Source of the DNA: Lucifuga dentata
Lineage: Eukaryota > Chordata > Actinopteri > Ophidiiformes > Bythitidae
Assembly: GCA_014773175.1 (NCBI GenBank)
Contig: VXCM01000122.1
Location: forward strand, 33,845 to 97,844
Direction: 5' to 3'
DNA length: 64,000 nt
The notes under the pieces were generated by a model that searched no databases, was not told where the DNA came from, and saw only the letters and a program-made list of their open reading frames with translations. Of the stretch, positions 1 to 12,310 are shown one piece after another (positions within the stretch are counted from its first letter, which is position 1; each line of letters opens with the position of its first letter). The translations under genes and the position numbers were made by a program.

Positions 1-156
1 GCCAGGATACAGAAGACACCAGCAAAGCTGTGGAGACGCAGCGCCCTTCCTTCTGGTTGGGCATCCGCATGGCTCTGCAGGTCACAGCGGCCTTTTTTCG
101 GCCACCACTTCTGCTTCAGGATGTCCAGGTCTCCTTTTTCCTGCAGCTCCAGTATC
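1..156 (-). CDS. grid1: grid1 exon: end of S2 and start of TM4, cut by window
   Basis: The exon starts at 156 after a TTTGTAG acceptor. Its first base completes a Lys codon (AA|G). It encodes [19 protein letters not shown], then [14 protein letters not shown] and finally SFAGVFCIL, where the window ends inside a codon. The Cys of GRCDL (residue 24) is the second partner of the conserved S2 disulfide. SFAGVFCIL opens the fourth membrane segment. LKQKWWP and SHADAQ..G match delta-1 better than delta-2, which has LKHKWWP and SSVDTKQKG as I recall. The rest of TM4 and the cytoplasmic tail lie outside the window. Confidence 0.95.
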
Positions 157-300
157 CTACAAAGAAGGCAGAGAATTTAACTGGTTCACATGGGCACACA
201 CCATCTTGAAATTAGAGGGCATTCAGAGAGCAAGGTATGAGGTGGAGACTCTATTTTTTTTTTTTTTTACCATCATATTGAAATCACAAAAAAATACAAA

Positions 301-303
301 AAA

Positions 304-370
<67 letters not shown>

Positions 371-371
371 N
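301..371. repeat. Poly-A run ending in N
   Basis: About 60-70 A residues followed by an N at 371. It is likely an unresolved homopolymer or a retroposon tail; the true length is unknown. Confidence 0.8.
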
Positions 372-439
372 GGTGGGTGAAATAGCCTCATACATCATTA
401 ATGAGGAAAATATTAATTACATATTGCTTAATTTTTCGT

Positions 440-1290
440 CAGGCATGATTTAGCAGACTATACTCTCATAGCGGTATGCAGGTGCGGGGTCGCTGCAGTG
501 AGCCAGGCGCATCATAGAGGCGAGGCGGAGTCGCCTGAATCCTGGCACAGTGATGCTATTTTATTTTTGCACAGTGAGAAGAAGTCTAAGTAGCCTATGT
601 AGATGAGGCTATAACGTGTTTAGGCTGGATTGGCACCATTTTGTTTTGCTGTTATTTATTTTGAACTGCTGAGCACTTTATATGCCCATTTAGCGTACGT
701 TATGTTGGAGTTTTTTAGTGACATTCAGAATATGCCAGCCCGTGTTTGGACTGCTGAACGTGTTCTGTTTGTTTATTTATTTTCTTTATAGCGCAGTGGT
801 CAAACTTTATTTTAAATTATTCCTTTAAACTGTTTGTGTTTGAAAACCTGCTGTGACATTCCGATTTNCTTTATTTTAAATTATTCCTTTAAACTGTTTG
901 TGTTTGAAAACCTGCTGTGACATTCCGATTTTTATGGGCTAAAATATGTCGTGTGTGTTCAGGCTATTGTGTTACCATAGTGTTACCTGTTACCATTTAA
1001 TTTTTTCTAAAAAAAAACAAAACAAAACAAAAACAAAACAAAAAAAACCAAAACGAAACAAAAAAAACTTTAATTTAATAAATGTTAATTTAATTAAAAC
1101 CAGCCTACTTCAGTATAATATGTTACCATCATCACCGGTAGGTGGAATGGAATGTTCATGTGGGTGCGGGCGGGTGCGGGTCTCTAAATTGGAGAAAATA
1201 ATTCCTTCGGGTGGGTGCGGGTGGATGAGTCAAGAATACATGCGGATTCGGATGGCGTCAGAGCCGATCCGCGCATCTCTAGTGCAATGA
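440..1290. mobile_element. Possible degraded hAT-like DNA element
   Basis: The right part (about 1150-1290) has repeated GGGTGCGGGT motifs and ends in GATCCGCGCATCTCTAG. Read on the other strand this begins CTAGAGATGCGCGGATC, which resembles hAT termini starting TAGRGATGC. The GC content differs from the AT-rich surroundings. I could not find a matching left terminus, so the start is a guess. No transposase frame is present. The segment also includes the assembly duplication around 868. Confidence 0.35.
805..931. repeat. 63-bp exact duplication around N at 868 (assembly artefact)
   Basis: Bases 805-867 and 869-931 are identical and separated by a single N. This is most simply two contig ends sharing a 63-base overlap that were joined without merging. 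Confidence 0.85.
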
Positions 1291-3160
1291 TATTATGGAC
1301 ATCATCGTCTTCAGGATCTAAATCTGTAACTCTTTAAAATATTTCAAACCCTTTTATGCTGCTGAATCAGCACACACACACACACACTGATGGTAATTGC
1401 ATGTTTCTAACCTTATTTGTTAATGTACTGCAATGCTGAGCATATATTTTACTCCACCAGATCCTGATCAATATCTGGATCTCGGTTTAATTTAATTACA
1501 GCAGATACACTCTCATAGGATATGTACCTGATAACCTGAATTTTCTTATTAAGATTAATTTAAGGGGGGGGNGGGGGGGGAAATCAGATGCCAAATTCAG
1601 ATCTGCTTCAAAATCTAATTTGTGCTTCACAGAATCAAATTTATGCTTCCTTGACCCAGGTCCAGCCTCAAAATTTCATTGAAATCCATCTGACAGACAT
1701 AAAAACACAGGTAAAAACATAACCTCCTTGCCAGTGTTAATGCTGATGGAAAGTTTGAATAAATTTCATAGATACAGATCACCGTTGGCCCACTCTACCC
1801 AGACTACTGTATAAACTACATGATAATAGTGTGTAGCTCATGCAATAAAACAAATTTTGAGAAGTTTTGCTGAGTAAAATAATCAATGTTCAAGTGTTAA
1901 CACTAATTCTGAGCTCATTAAAGGCCCAAGTTGGTAGAATGCTATTAAAAGCTGTACAGCAGCAGAGGGAAAAGCTCTGATATTGACTCAGTGTTGAAAC
2001 AATTACTAAACACTAACAGGAGCTTTAAGAGCAGTTCTGGGTAAACAAAGGCAAGAAAAACAATAGCAGCTCAGAGATTAATTAGTTTCTTATCGAGATG
2101 TGTAAACTTCAAAGCAAAAATGATAAAATGCAGCGTTCAACTCATAAGTTAATGTGTGCAGAGAGCAGGAATGGAGAGGAAACGGATGGATGGACATTGT
2201 GAAGGAGAATGATGACAGCTGAGTAGAAACAGACGAGACAGTGAGTCTGTCCCACAGGAGTGGTTAGCTTTCTGCACAGTCATTATTCAAGCTCTTCAAC
2301 AGTGATGGGCACACACACATTCAAGGCATTCATTCACAGCAAAAAGGCACACACAGAGACCCACACATACACCCATGTACACACAGCTGCCACAACTTTT
2401 GACATACACTCATTTATACACATTTAAACTCATGAAACATCACAAGTCCATATGCCGTCAAATGTTCACCATTTTTTGTCTGCCATAAAAGTAATTGTAT
2501 TTGAGATCTTTTACCAAGCCAGTGTTTGTGGTTTATAGGGTAATCAGTCCTCTAGTGTCAAATGATGCTTGTCCTGAATTTATATTTTACATGCAAGATA
2601 TATTTTGTAGCCCTGGTTTGTTATTCATGTCTATCAGTTCTTGAAAATTGTAGAGTAGCATACTCAATCACGTTGTTAACTGGGCGCAAAGCTAATAGGC
2701 CTTCTAAAAACATGTTTCATTGTATCACCAATACATCAACTTTCTAGAAACAGACCAAGCTTAAGATGTTAAATGAGTAATTTCTTCTGTCATTGAGTCC
2801 TGAAAGTCTTAATTTTCTAGAAAAGAGGTCACTATCTCAGTATCATGAATAATATAGAATGAAACAGATCAAGACTTTTTATTAAGTCTTGTTGACTTTA
2901 TATTAAATTGCCATCTATTTGAAGCTCAATTTAAAGCGCATTTGAAGCGCATTTTAAACATGACTGTCAGTTTCATTTAACCTCAAAAGGCTTAAATCAA
3001 AAATCTTTATCACTATTTTTAAGTTCATAGTGTTTTGTCATGGCTAGACTTTTACACGCTCAAGCAGATTTTGTTAGAGAACTTTTCTTGTTTGTAGCAG
3101 AGAATGTTCTATATTATAGCAAATATACACATTATAACATGTTTCTCTGTATCCACGTAC

Positions 3161-3327
3161 TTCTGAGAGAAGAGGTCTCTGTAAGGACTACCATGCTGCA
3201 GGGCTATGCCGTAACCTCTGGTGCTCAGGCTGCTTCCTGACACAGTCAGCGTGCAGTCATCATCCGTCAGGGCGGCGTATTCGACTACCGCCATATCCCA
3301 CAGGAAGGCGTAGGATTCTCTCTTTGC
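3161..3327 (-). CDS. grid1: grid1 exon: ligand-binding lobe S2, second part
   Basis: The exon is 167 bp, phase 0 start, ending with two bases (AA) of a Lys codon. Acceptor TTGTCCAG, donor GTACGT. It encodes [20 protein letters not shown], then [20 protein letters not shown] and [15 protein letters not shown]. The Asp of FLWD (residue 11) matches the ligand-binding Asp of delta receptors (D742 in GluD2). Cys25 is the first partner of the conserved S2 disulfide; the second lies in the next exon. [14 protein letters not shown] is a strongly conserved family motif. Variation is confined to the start (AKRES) and the SGSSLSTR loop. Confidence 0.97.
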
Positions 3328-4114
3328 CTGGACAATGCAACAAAAGACACAGCAGAAAGGAGAATGGGTGAAGCAGATTGAGACTGGGTTTGCTCAGAAA
3401 CATCCAAAATAAGACCATTTATGCCTATTTAAAAACATCAAAATTCTGTTTCCCTGTTACTTTCATTCACTAAATTCAATTCAAGGTATAATTTGTAAAA
3501 AAAAAAAAAAAAAAAAAAATTTAGGAATGCATTACAAGAACCTCATTTAATGATTTCTTTTTACTCCCCAACAGATGAATCACTGATTCAGTTTGGACAT
3601 GAACTGGTCTTTTTCATAGGACGATCAGACTGATCCGATTCTTGGAATGAATCGAACTTTCCACGTCTAGTTACAACAAAGAGTTTCACTGGAAGGGTAA
3701 AATGGGCACCTCAAACCAACCAGTAGGAGTCGCTGGTGCAGCCACAAGGACATGATCCTTCTCTAAGCTGGATTCCATCCAAATGCAGTGCAGCTTTTAA
3801 GTGAATTTCCAAATAAAATGTCACTAGTGGTGCATCATGAAATTTTCATTTCTGTCTTTTAATGAATAATTTGTTTACTAGTTTCAAACAAAATAGTAAA
3901 GATGGGAGGGGATCACCAACAGATTCTGTTGATGACTCGAGTCCAGAGCAACACATCACATGGAAACCTCCATCATTTTTATTCTTTAAATTCTGGGCTT
4001 TTGGGTGGAGTGGAAGTTTAACAATGACAGTAAAATGCTGATGATTTGTCTCTAGTGGATGAAGCAGAGGAATGTTCCAGATCAATGTTGAAACAGCATC
4101 TTAACACCAAAACC

Positions 4115-4147
<33 letters not shown>

Positions 4148-5422
4148 TTATTAAGTTATATGTGAAGCCGCTTAATAATGCTGTCAATTGATTCTGGTGC
4201 CAATCTGGAGTGTTCATTGTGACGGTTGTGCTTTCCTTTTTTCCACAGAGAATGATGGTGTAGCTGCCCTCCAGATCTCAAAATGAGGCAAGCCAATCCA
4301 TGGCATTGCCATGTACTCCATGCCCTATGTCACGCTCCCTTTGATTGAGGCCACGCCTCTCTATCAAGATATATAAAAACAGATATGTTCACATGGGGGC
4401 GTAGTAGCCAAGCACCCTTTTTTCAGGATTTGAAGACATTTTATTTTCAAAATGTAAAGGAGGTGTGGTCAAGATAAAACAGCTAAAACGCCATTTTTTG
4501 AAATCTCTGGGGTCTAGGGGTTCTACTAAGTGCAAAATATAGGAGAAATTTAGATAAATGTTTAGCTATTCATTAGACTAAACATTATAATAACTGGATT
4601 GTCTTAAAAAGATAATGAAAATTGTTGAATTATCTAGTTTTCCTGCATGCAGTATGTAGCACAACACACTATTGTGCTGTAGCATCAAGTGACAAACGGG
4701 TTTAGAAAATGGATGGATGGATGGATGTGTAGAACCACTACACTTTGCTTTTTCCTCCCCTCATGGTCTTCCTGTGGTGTCTTCATCCCAAATCTCCTAC
4801 AACTGAGCAGCCTTTTCACCTCACTTCTCATTTGGACTACATAAAGTCCTGAAGTTTGCTCATGAAGAAAAAAAAATTGTTTGCAATATGCACGGTACAA
4901 ACCAAGTGAATATACAGTTTTCCCTCACAATCAATCTGACAACAGAATGAGGTATATGCTGGACTTTCTGGTTTGTTTTCTACAGAACCCCTAAGGGGAC
5001 ATGAGAGCAAGAAAAAAAAAATCTTTGGAAGGAAAAACAATTTTGTGAGATAACTCAGTACTTGACTCTTCATTGAGCGGAAGTGCAACAGTATATCTGA
5101 GTCACTCTAATGTGCACCTGATATTTTTTTACCCCAGCATGTCCCTTTAGGACCTTTGTAGCTTTTTCCATGTAGATCACTTTAATTAAAGAATTTAACA
5201 TTTTTAGTTGTGAATAAAATGTTTTTTTCTCACTCCAAAAATATTTGTATGTGGAAAAACATGAAGAGATGTTTTCCATGGATTCATCTGCTTAATGCCA
5301 ATTGGTCTGACTAGACCAAATGGAATTAGCTGCTCAAATAATGAGGAGGTTTAATCACAAGTGCATATGTCTAGACTCCCCTGTGTCTAATTAGTTTAAT
5401 TATGGATTATTCTTCAACCTAC

Positions 5423-5449
5423 TGTGTGTGTGTGTGTGTGTGTGTGTGT
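5423..5449. repeat. TG microsatellite
   Basis: Uninterrupted TG dinucleotide run of about 13 units. Confidence 0.95.
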
Positions 5450-5814
5450 TTGTATATGTATTAAAGAGAGTGCTGCTGATATTCATTTTAGTACAGGCGG
5501 AGCTTGTGGGAATGTTTTTTTTGTTTTTTTTTTTTTGTCTCAAGTTAGAAATGTCACTTCACTCTCATAACTTTGTACCTTAGTGCAACTTAAGTTACTT
5601 GCTACGTGGTTTTGTGACAGTGAAAGCTGTAGTTAATTATCATTGTGGATGAGCTCACATTTCCCCTGCATTAATTTCCACTGAAGTGAAAACATGTTAA
5701 TTAGAAAGCATTTCTATTGGTGAAGGTCAAAGAGATGCATTCATGTTTTGTATCACCATACTATGGTATTTTGCAAAAGAACAGATGATGCCCTTTGTTT
5801 TACTTTATACAGGA

Positions 5815-6235
5815 CACAATACAAAGATTTCCATGTTATTAATTCTATGTAAGGGTCTGTTTTGAAACCTGTGCAATGCTTTATTGTGCAAAAAACACTT
5901 TGATTCACTTCTGTGCTCCCTTGCTGCAGCCCCATTGTGCACTCTGAGTGAAAACAATACTTTTTCGGTAGTTTCTTTAAGGCCTCCTCCCAAAAATCCC
6001 ACAGTTGTATCTCACTATACTCGTACATTGTGGGTGTGTCTAAATAGGCAGGTAAAGTCCAACATGTTACATGTTGTCATGAACATGTTATCGGAAGTAA
6101 AGGACTAAGCAGAAACTAAGCTTTCAGTGCAGTTGAGAACTGAGTTTAGCAGGATGCATTTCTTTTGGTATGAACCTCAAGTTTTGCAACTTTGATAACG
6201 TTCAACACATACTCCTGACTGTATTATACTACAAA
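5815..6235. mobile_element. Dispersed repeat, family 2, partial copy
   Basis: Shares ordered segments with 12306-12838: ACATTGTGGGYGTRTCTAA, AAGCTTTCAG, then GGATGCATTTCTWTTGGT and TGAAC. Same orientation as that copy. The ends are not clear here and boundaries are approximate. Such repeats are common in teleost genomes and are likely nonautonomous DNA transposons. Confidence 0.5.
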
Positions 6236-6363
6236 AATTGGACTTAGACTTATTTAGTCTTGAAGACATTTTGCCACTCTTCCAAATAGCTCATAGGTAA
6301 TAGGAGCTACCTGGCCCAAGGTGTCAACGACTCTCAGAGGATAAATGCTGGGTAAATATTCAC

Positions 6364-6559
6364 CTTCTTGATGCCCTCAGAGGGACTGGAGACAGAGTTG
6401 TCAAGGCCATTGTTCTTGTTGATGGTCTTCCACAGCTCAGCGAATGTGCTGTCCTGCTCCAGTGGGTTGGTGCCTTTGTTCCGGAAATACTCGTACACAG
6501 CCGAGTCTCTCACTGTTCCATAGACAAGGTCCACCTGCTTGGACAAGTCCTGAAAAGAC
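6364..6559 (-). CDS. grid1: grid1 exon: ligand-binding lobe S2, first part
   Basis: The exon is 196 bp. Its first base completes an Arg codon (CG|G) and it ends in phase 0. Acceptor AATGCAG, donor GTGAAT. It encodes [20 protein letters not shown], then [20 protein letters not shown] and [20 protein letters not shown]. This is the first part of lobe S2. [14 protein letters not shown] and [14 protein letters not shown] are diagnostic for delta-1 as opposed to delta-2. A second AG within TTTTCAG eight bases downstream could be used, but it would shift the reading frame. Confidence 0.96.
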
Positions 6560-8029
6560 CTGCATTCAGGATAACAAAGCAAGTTAGCTCACAAGATTTC
6601 ATAGTCTTGAGTCAACTGATGATATGGAAATTGAACACCATTACAACAACAAATCTGTTCACCAATGGAACTGAAATTTAAAATAAGTTCGGTGTCCTCA
6701 GTGGGTAATTTGTACAGCCTAGTTACCTCAAACATGAGCATGTTACTTTCAATGATTTAAAACTGGCTGTCGCCTCTAATATTGGGCTTGAGCAAACACA
6801 ATTCTCAAACTCCTTTATTTATTCATTTATTACAATTTTTACATGACAGTCCAACATGGCACAAACACAACTAAATGGTTCCACTGTTTAGCTACTTATG
6901 TATGATGACGTTTTCTGTCAGACAGAACAATACTTCAGCTGCTGTTTCACTGAAATAAACAGATGTGATTCTTTCAGTCCAGTTTTTCTTTTCTTTTTTT
7001 TTTTTTTTTTTTTTNTTTTTTTTTTTTTTTTTTTGATTTTGTCAGAAGATATAACACTATTTTGACAAGATGTTGAGTTAATTAAAGCTGGAAATGAGCC
7101 CAAATTCATAAAGGGAGATATAGTTTACCAAATGGGAAATGATGGAGCCTTTATTATAGTCATGCTTAGTGATGTTTTGTTGCAGATGTTATGACTCCTC
7201 ATCTCTCCTTGCCCTGTGTCTTGTGCTCTCATTGTAGCTCATAATTTCTTTCACACTACAGGATTCAGACTCCCCGACAGGTGCAAATAATTAACTTGCT
7301 AGATGTCTTTCCGGCATCTGTGATGCATCAGCATCTCTGTCAGTTCATGTTTTCGAACAGCTCACACACAGTGATTGTTACTCACAGGCTCAAGGGTCAG
7401 TTTGCTTCTGATCTGGGTGTTTTGTGTTGATGTATTGTACTACATTACATCAACAGGTTTTATTAATGTTTTGACCAACCTGTTTCCATATATAAGAGGT
7501 GTGAATATCAAAACTGTATCTCAGTGTAATTCTGCGGTAACTTTGTATTTTCCCTCTACTTAAAATTCAAAAGGCAACTCCCTCCTGTTTCACTCCACAT
7601 AATCACCGAGTCTGAAACTACCGTTTTTCTCTTATGCACTCCGGAGCCAATCACTAATCAGTGTTCTGTTTATTAAGCCACTTAGCTGCACCTGTAGTGT
7701 GGCGCCTGTAGCTTCTGATGCCAACATGCAACCACTACCCCTCCTACCACCACCAGCAGTATCCTGACTTCATCCAGACTCAGGGTGATGATGGCATACT
7801 TGGGGGGATTAATTTGCTGACCATTTATGGAGTTCATTCTCATAATTGGGCACAAACCCCATATGGAGTCTGCTAGCCTAATCTAATCTCCTTTTATGAA
7901 CAATCCTTTATATCTGTAAACTAGTCTCCCCTCATTGAAATGCCTATTATGCAGATGTTGTGTGGGCAGCGAGAAAGTGTGTTCATTGCAGCAGCTGTAT
8001 CTTATATTGTATGGATAATTGCCAATTTT

Positions 8030-8168
8030 GTACAGCATCTTATTTGCTCAATTGCACTGTCCCTGTGATTAGGATTTGCTTCCAATGCAATCTTCAGAAA
8101 GATTAGCTCCTTGGTGGCTACTGCAGTTTCCCCTTGCAGGGATTAATAAGTAACTATCTATCTTTCTT
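8030..8168 (+). mobile_element. LINE-like 3' tail
   Basis: Ends with CAGTTTCCCCTTGCAGGG, then ATTAATAAGTAACTATCTATC. This resembles the 3' ends of fish LINEs, which read TTTCCCCT..GGGATYAATAAAGTATCTATC. Only the tail is recognisable; the upstream boundary is approximate. Confidence 0.45.
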
Positions 8169-9454
8169 GACTGCTGTTAGGATGATATGTTTGACATGCA
8201 GGCCTGCTGCATTTCTTAAGAAAATCAACACAGTGACACTGGAATGTGTACAAAGCTAAAATTATCTTCTCTCCATTTCCCTAAAAGGTGAGAAAATCAA
8301 ATGGATTATTTCAAGATGATGATACCAGAACCAGGCTAATTTGGCTATTTAATTAGCATCCTACTTGATGTGGTGATGACTGAGTAGATAAATAAGAGAG
8401 ACAGAAAAAAGGCAAATTCATTCAGCTAGAATAGAAGCTACACTCTGTTTAATTTTGTCAAACAGCATACTTTTATGTAAGTGGTTCCTGTGTGGCTATA
8501 TGTCAAACTACAGATTCAAGATAAATCACTTTTCATCTGTTGGAGTGGAAAGAATAAATAACAGATGTGAAAGTCTTTGTTGTATCTGAATTGATAGAAC
8601 ATATCAACAATTGGCATATGTTGTCTCATTTTATAAATCAGAGATAAAATGTAAACGACTAACACTTGTAAGATTGGTCCATTTACAGCACCAGCACTGT
8701 TTTAAGTAAAGTATATGCTGGATGCATGTGTTACATATTTCTTTCTCACTTGTCTTTTCTTTCTTATAGCAATGCAACAAAGCCAAGATCAATACAAAGA
8801 GATCCAAGCACTCTTCATTAACTGTAAATGGCTAAAAGTGGACTGAAAAGAAGCACAACACTCACAACTACACACACACACGCATGCAGAGAGACTGTAT
8901 TTCTCTGTCTGTCTCCCCACATACGCACTCAGCAATTTTTACTTCAGCCCAGAATAATCTTTCTTTGTGTCTGTGTTCCTAATTTCCTGTAAGGTCGTCT
9001 TGGGGGAATCAAAGGAGCTAAATGGTAAATGGTCCTTATGATTAGCTGTCTGGCTGCTAATGTGGTCATGATTATATCCAACTTACCAAGAAAGGTATTC
9101 ATTTGTGAGCAGATTGCCCCCAAGGCCAAACAAACCTAGAAAAATTTGTCTTGTTCTAATAATAATAAAATTTATTTTTGTATTTATTCCACAGTTCTAT
9201 AAAGAAATTTGTCCTATACATTTGACCCACCGCACAAACAGGGAACAACATGGAAGGACATAAGTTCACAAGAAAACGTCCATTTCTAGACCAAATTGCA
9301 AGTATTGGTAATCTATCATGGAATAAATATGACTGGTGTTTAAAATTGAAAACAGTGTGTCACTTTTTTGGTGTGTCTCTTTTGAAGAAATTGACAAAGA
9401 TATTGAATATTGAGTCTCTCACCCTAAAGGAAACATTTTTTTAAAAAATTACTG

Positions 9455-9640
9455 GACCTGCCCCTGAATTCTGGGTCATACCACATACCCATCCACCAAA
9501 GTTCAAAATCAGTTCAAAACCTTGTGGATAATCCTGCTAACAAACCAATCAACAAACAAACAAACAGACACTGACAACGCACAAGAAAGCACTCAGAGTG
9601 CATATACTTCCGCTAAGGATTTTGTAGGCAGAGGTGTACA
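9455..9640 (+). mobile_element. Dispersed teleost repeat with GCTAACAAAC core, copy 1
   Basis: Contains CTGGACCTGCCCCTGAAT, then a CATCCACCAAAGTTCAAAATC segment and TAATCCTGCTAACAAACCAA followed by repeated CAAA units. This order recurs at 9690-10082 and, inverted, at 28036-28262. No coding potential. Confidence 0.5.
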
Positions 9641-9689
9641 CAACTTTGACAGCAGTTGTAGCAAAATGGTAAGAAATATATAAAAAAGC

Positions 9690-10082
9690 AAACTTCTTTC
9701 CCAGCTTGATCCAGACATTCTACACACAACATTTTGAGTCAATTGAAAAAAAAAATAAAAATGGCATAAAATCTAGTCAGGTGAAAATGGGTGTGGCCTA
9801 ATACATATGGACCCATGGAATCCAGGAAAAAAAAATAATATGAAAATGTGACCAAAATGTGGTTATTACAGTGCCACCATCAGGTTGATCAGTGTAATTT
9901 CACTTCCAAAATGTAATCACTTCTTCCCCTTTACATTATCTATCTGTTCTCTATATTTCATCCAAATCCATCCATAACTTTGAGATATCCTGTTAACAAA
10001 CAGACAAGCAAACACCGGCAATCACCGGCAAAGACTCCTTGGTGGAAGTAATAACTTCCTTGGCAGAGGTAATCAGGCCCCT
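9690..10082 (+). mobile_element. Dispersed teleost repeat with GCTAACAAAC core, copy 2
   Basis: Shows CATCCAAATCCATCC, TATCCTGTTAACAAACAGAC, a duplicated CACCGGCAA motif and a terminal ACTTCCTTGGCAGAGGTAAT. The ending matches the start of the inverted copy at 28036 (CTCACCAAGGAGGTTGTG). Confidence 0.5.
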
Positions 10083-10792
10083 TTTACCCTTGCATTAAAA
10101 ATGTTCTTGTTATCTGTATTCTACCTGCATTAAAATCAGATTTCAGTGGATGGGTTAAGCTCTTACAGCCTGCGTTTCCTGTGTTTCCTCCTTGTACCCA
10201 TTTAAGGCAATTTGTAACTCTCGATTCAAAATAACTTTATTAATGTGGAGTGTCGAGTGGAGCCTAGAAGACAAGGGAAGGTGACAGGTTTTGGACAATT
10301 TTTGTCCCACAAATGTGTTCCAGTTGAACTGACTGTATTTCCACCTGGCTGATTGTGCTCAGATCCATTCTCAATGTGTTCTGCACGCATTTCCACCTAG
10401 CTTTAAAATGTGTTTTTCCTTATCTGGATAATGTATCTGAATACAGATTCCATTTTAATGCATGGCGTAAATGGATCCTAAAAATAGCCACAACCTTAAT
10501 GTTCTAAATTAGTAATAATTCATGTGATATCCTGGAAGAGACAACCCTTGCTCTCTCGCACACATAATTAATAAAGAACATAAAAGGAGTTTTGCATCAG
10601 GAAACAGGACATTGTTTTTCACTTCACCTTTATGTCCCAAGGCTTTGGCATTATCTAAAGGCTTATTTACAAAGAGAGAAAACATAAGCCACACAGTGTT
10701 TAAAGAAATCTTATAAAATGCAAATGTTAACCTTAGTGGCCATTCCATTTTTAATGCAAGCTTGATAAGTGCACTCATAAAACCAAAGCAAT

Positions 10793-10795
<3 letters not shown>

Positions 10796-10825
<30 letters not shown>
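10796..10825. repeat. CA microsatellite
   Basis: Uninterrupted CA run of about 15 units. Confidence 0.95.
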
Positions 10826-10829
<4 letters not shown>

Positions 10830-10935
10830 GCACAAAAAACCCCTAACTTAAAAGATGATCTGTGTGCTCAAGCATTCTCTGCCTCTCCTCATATGTCCAC
10901 ATGTGACTATGCTCAGCACTAGACACACAAAATGC

Positions 10936-10982
10936 AAAAAGAAAAAAAAAAAAAAAATCTNTTTTTTTTTTTTTTTTTTTTT
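10936..10982. repeat. A-run / T-run junction with N at 10961
   Basis: A poly-A tract, the bases TCT, an N, then a poly-T tract. A convergent A/T homopolymer pair across an N suggests an uncertain contig join. Confidence 0.75.
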
Positions 10983-11794
10983 GAGAAATCTCACTTGCAC
11001 TGTGGACATTCTGGTTGTTAGGCAGCAGGTCAGAAATCACAGAGAAGTAGGAAGACCAGCTGATGAGAGATGCACAAACAACATCCCTACAACACAGTAT
11101 CATTAGTTTAATAACACATTCATGATGACAAACTTAAGGCTGTTTTGAAAAATAAATGCTATATTAGAGAAAAACTCCAAATTTTGTACAGCATAAAGAG
11201 AACCTTGATATACTCTATGCATTTCCACCAAAAACAACTTCCTTTACAGTAATAATATTCTGTGTATGGAAGCTCAAACAGGCAAACATTCAAAGTTGAC
11301 ACACTGAATGTTCACAGTAAAGTCCCTAGAGAAGCTTACAGTGTTCAAGGTTACTGATCCTTTGAAAGTAAACACACTAAAAATTTCCTTTCAAAATGTC
11401 CTTGTGCTAATTAAAACCCTATTGAGATTATTTTTGCCATGTCATTTTGAGCTATATTCACATAAATAATTAAAGAATTTATCATTGTCATTAAACAACC
11501 ATAATTTTGTGTTTGTTAACTGGTCCTAATTAGAAATATATCCCTGTTTTCCACATCAGTATTACAAACAATCTGGATGTAAACAAGCCTTTAATAGCAT
11601 CAGAAAATATTACTAACTGTTAGTCCTATTAAAAGATTTGTCAATGTTTGGGTGTGATAACCAATTCCAACCCAGTGTTTAAAATGTAATTACTGATTGA
11701 GAATACAGTAACATTCATACATTAACATGGAATCAACTGCCATGCAGCAAATTTACAATCATATTCCCACATTAGAAGACTTTTTGTTTTTCAG

Positions 11795-12310
11795 CATACT
11801 ACTGGAACAGTGAAATAATTTTATTTTTTCCTGCCTTCCAGACTGCCATTGGTTTCAGTTCATTCTGGTTCATTAAAATCAACTTGTTGATAGAAACGTT
11901 CTTGGGATAGGTAATCCATCATCACGAACAAGACGTGCATTCAGATTTTTTTTTTTTTTAGGTTATGTAATTATAGCGTTTAAGTGCAATGAAAAGTGCA
12001 GAGTGAATGAATGTCTCCACTGGGGAATATAGACCCAAAAGAAGACCTGCACTTATCAAAAAATTTAAACGGCCGTGACTTCATAAGGCTGCGTAACTAT
12101 TAGCAGGTGAAACATCGCCTTTTTAAGGAGGGTGTATTGCTTGAATATTTGATTTGATTTTTGATTTATTGATTGATTTGAGTTTTGCAAAATATCAGGA
12201 AAGCTGAAATACAGTTTTAACCTTTGGGAAATGGTTGTCAGTAACATAACCTCTATGAAAACTGAATATATTAGGTTCAAACATACAAAATGGATGGTAT
12301 GGTCCTTTAA
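11795..12310 (+). mobile_element. Long-TIR MITE family, copy A (left end missing)
   Basis: Shares internal blocks in order with the copies at 30131 and 53740: CATACTACTGGA, GCCATTGGTTTCAGTTCATT, ATTAAAATCAACTTGT, TGTCTCCACTGGGGAATATAG, and the right end GGTATGGTCCTTTAA. The left TIR is absent or too diverged to see. No open frame of note, so it is nonautonomous. Confidence 0.7.

Larger units (their letters stand above)
157..3160 (-). other. grid1 intron, 3.0 kb
   Basis: Bounded by the donor GTACGT at 3160 and the acceptor TAG at 157. It contains a long A-run with an N at 371, a possible hAT-like remnant (about 440-1290), a 63-bp duplication around the N at 868, and a G-run with an N at 1572. 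There is a weak copy of a dispersed repeat near 1590-1735 and an interrupted CA tract near 2330-2395. No coding signal was seen. Confidence 0.85.
3328..6363 (-). other. grid1 intron, 3.0 kb
   Basis: Bounded by GTGAAT at 6363 and CAG at 3328. It holds an A-run near 3500, a T-run near 4120-4145, a GGAT tract near 4712-4727, a TG microsatellite at 5423-5449 and part of a dispersed repeat at about 5815-6235. No coding signal was seen. Confidence 0.85.

Noticed and set aside
4705..4727. GGATGGATGG run as a LINE/SINE tail
   Set aside because: A short tetranucleotide run alone is not enough to assign an element; no upstream retroposon sequence was recognised.
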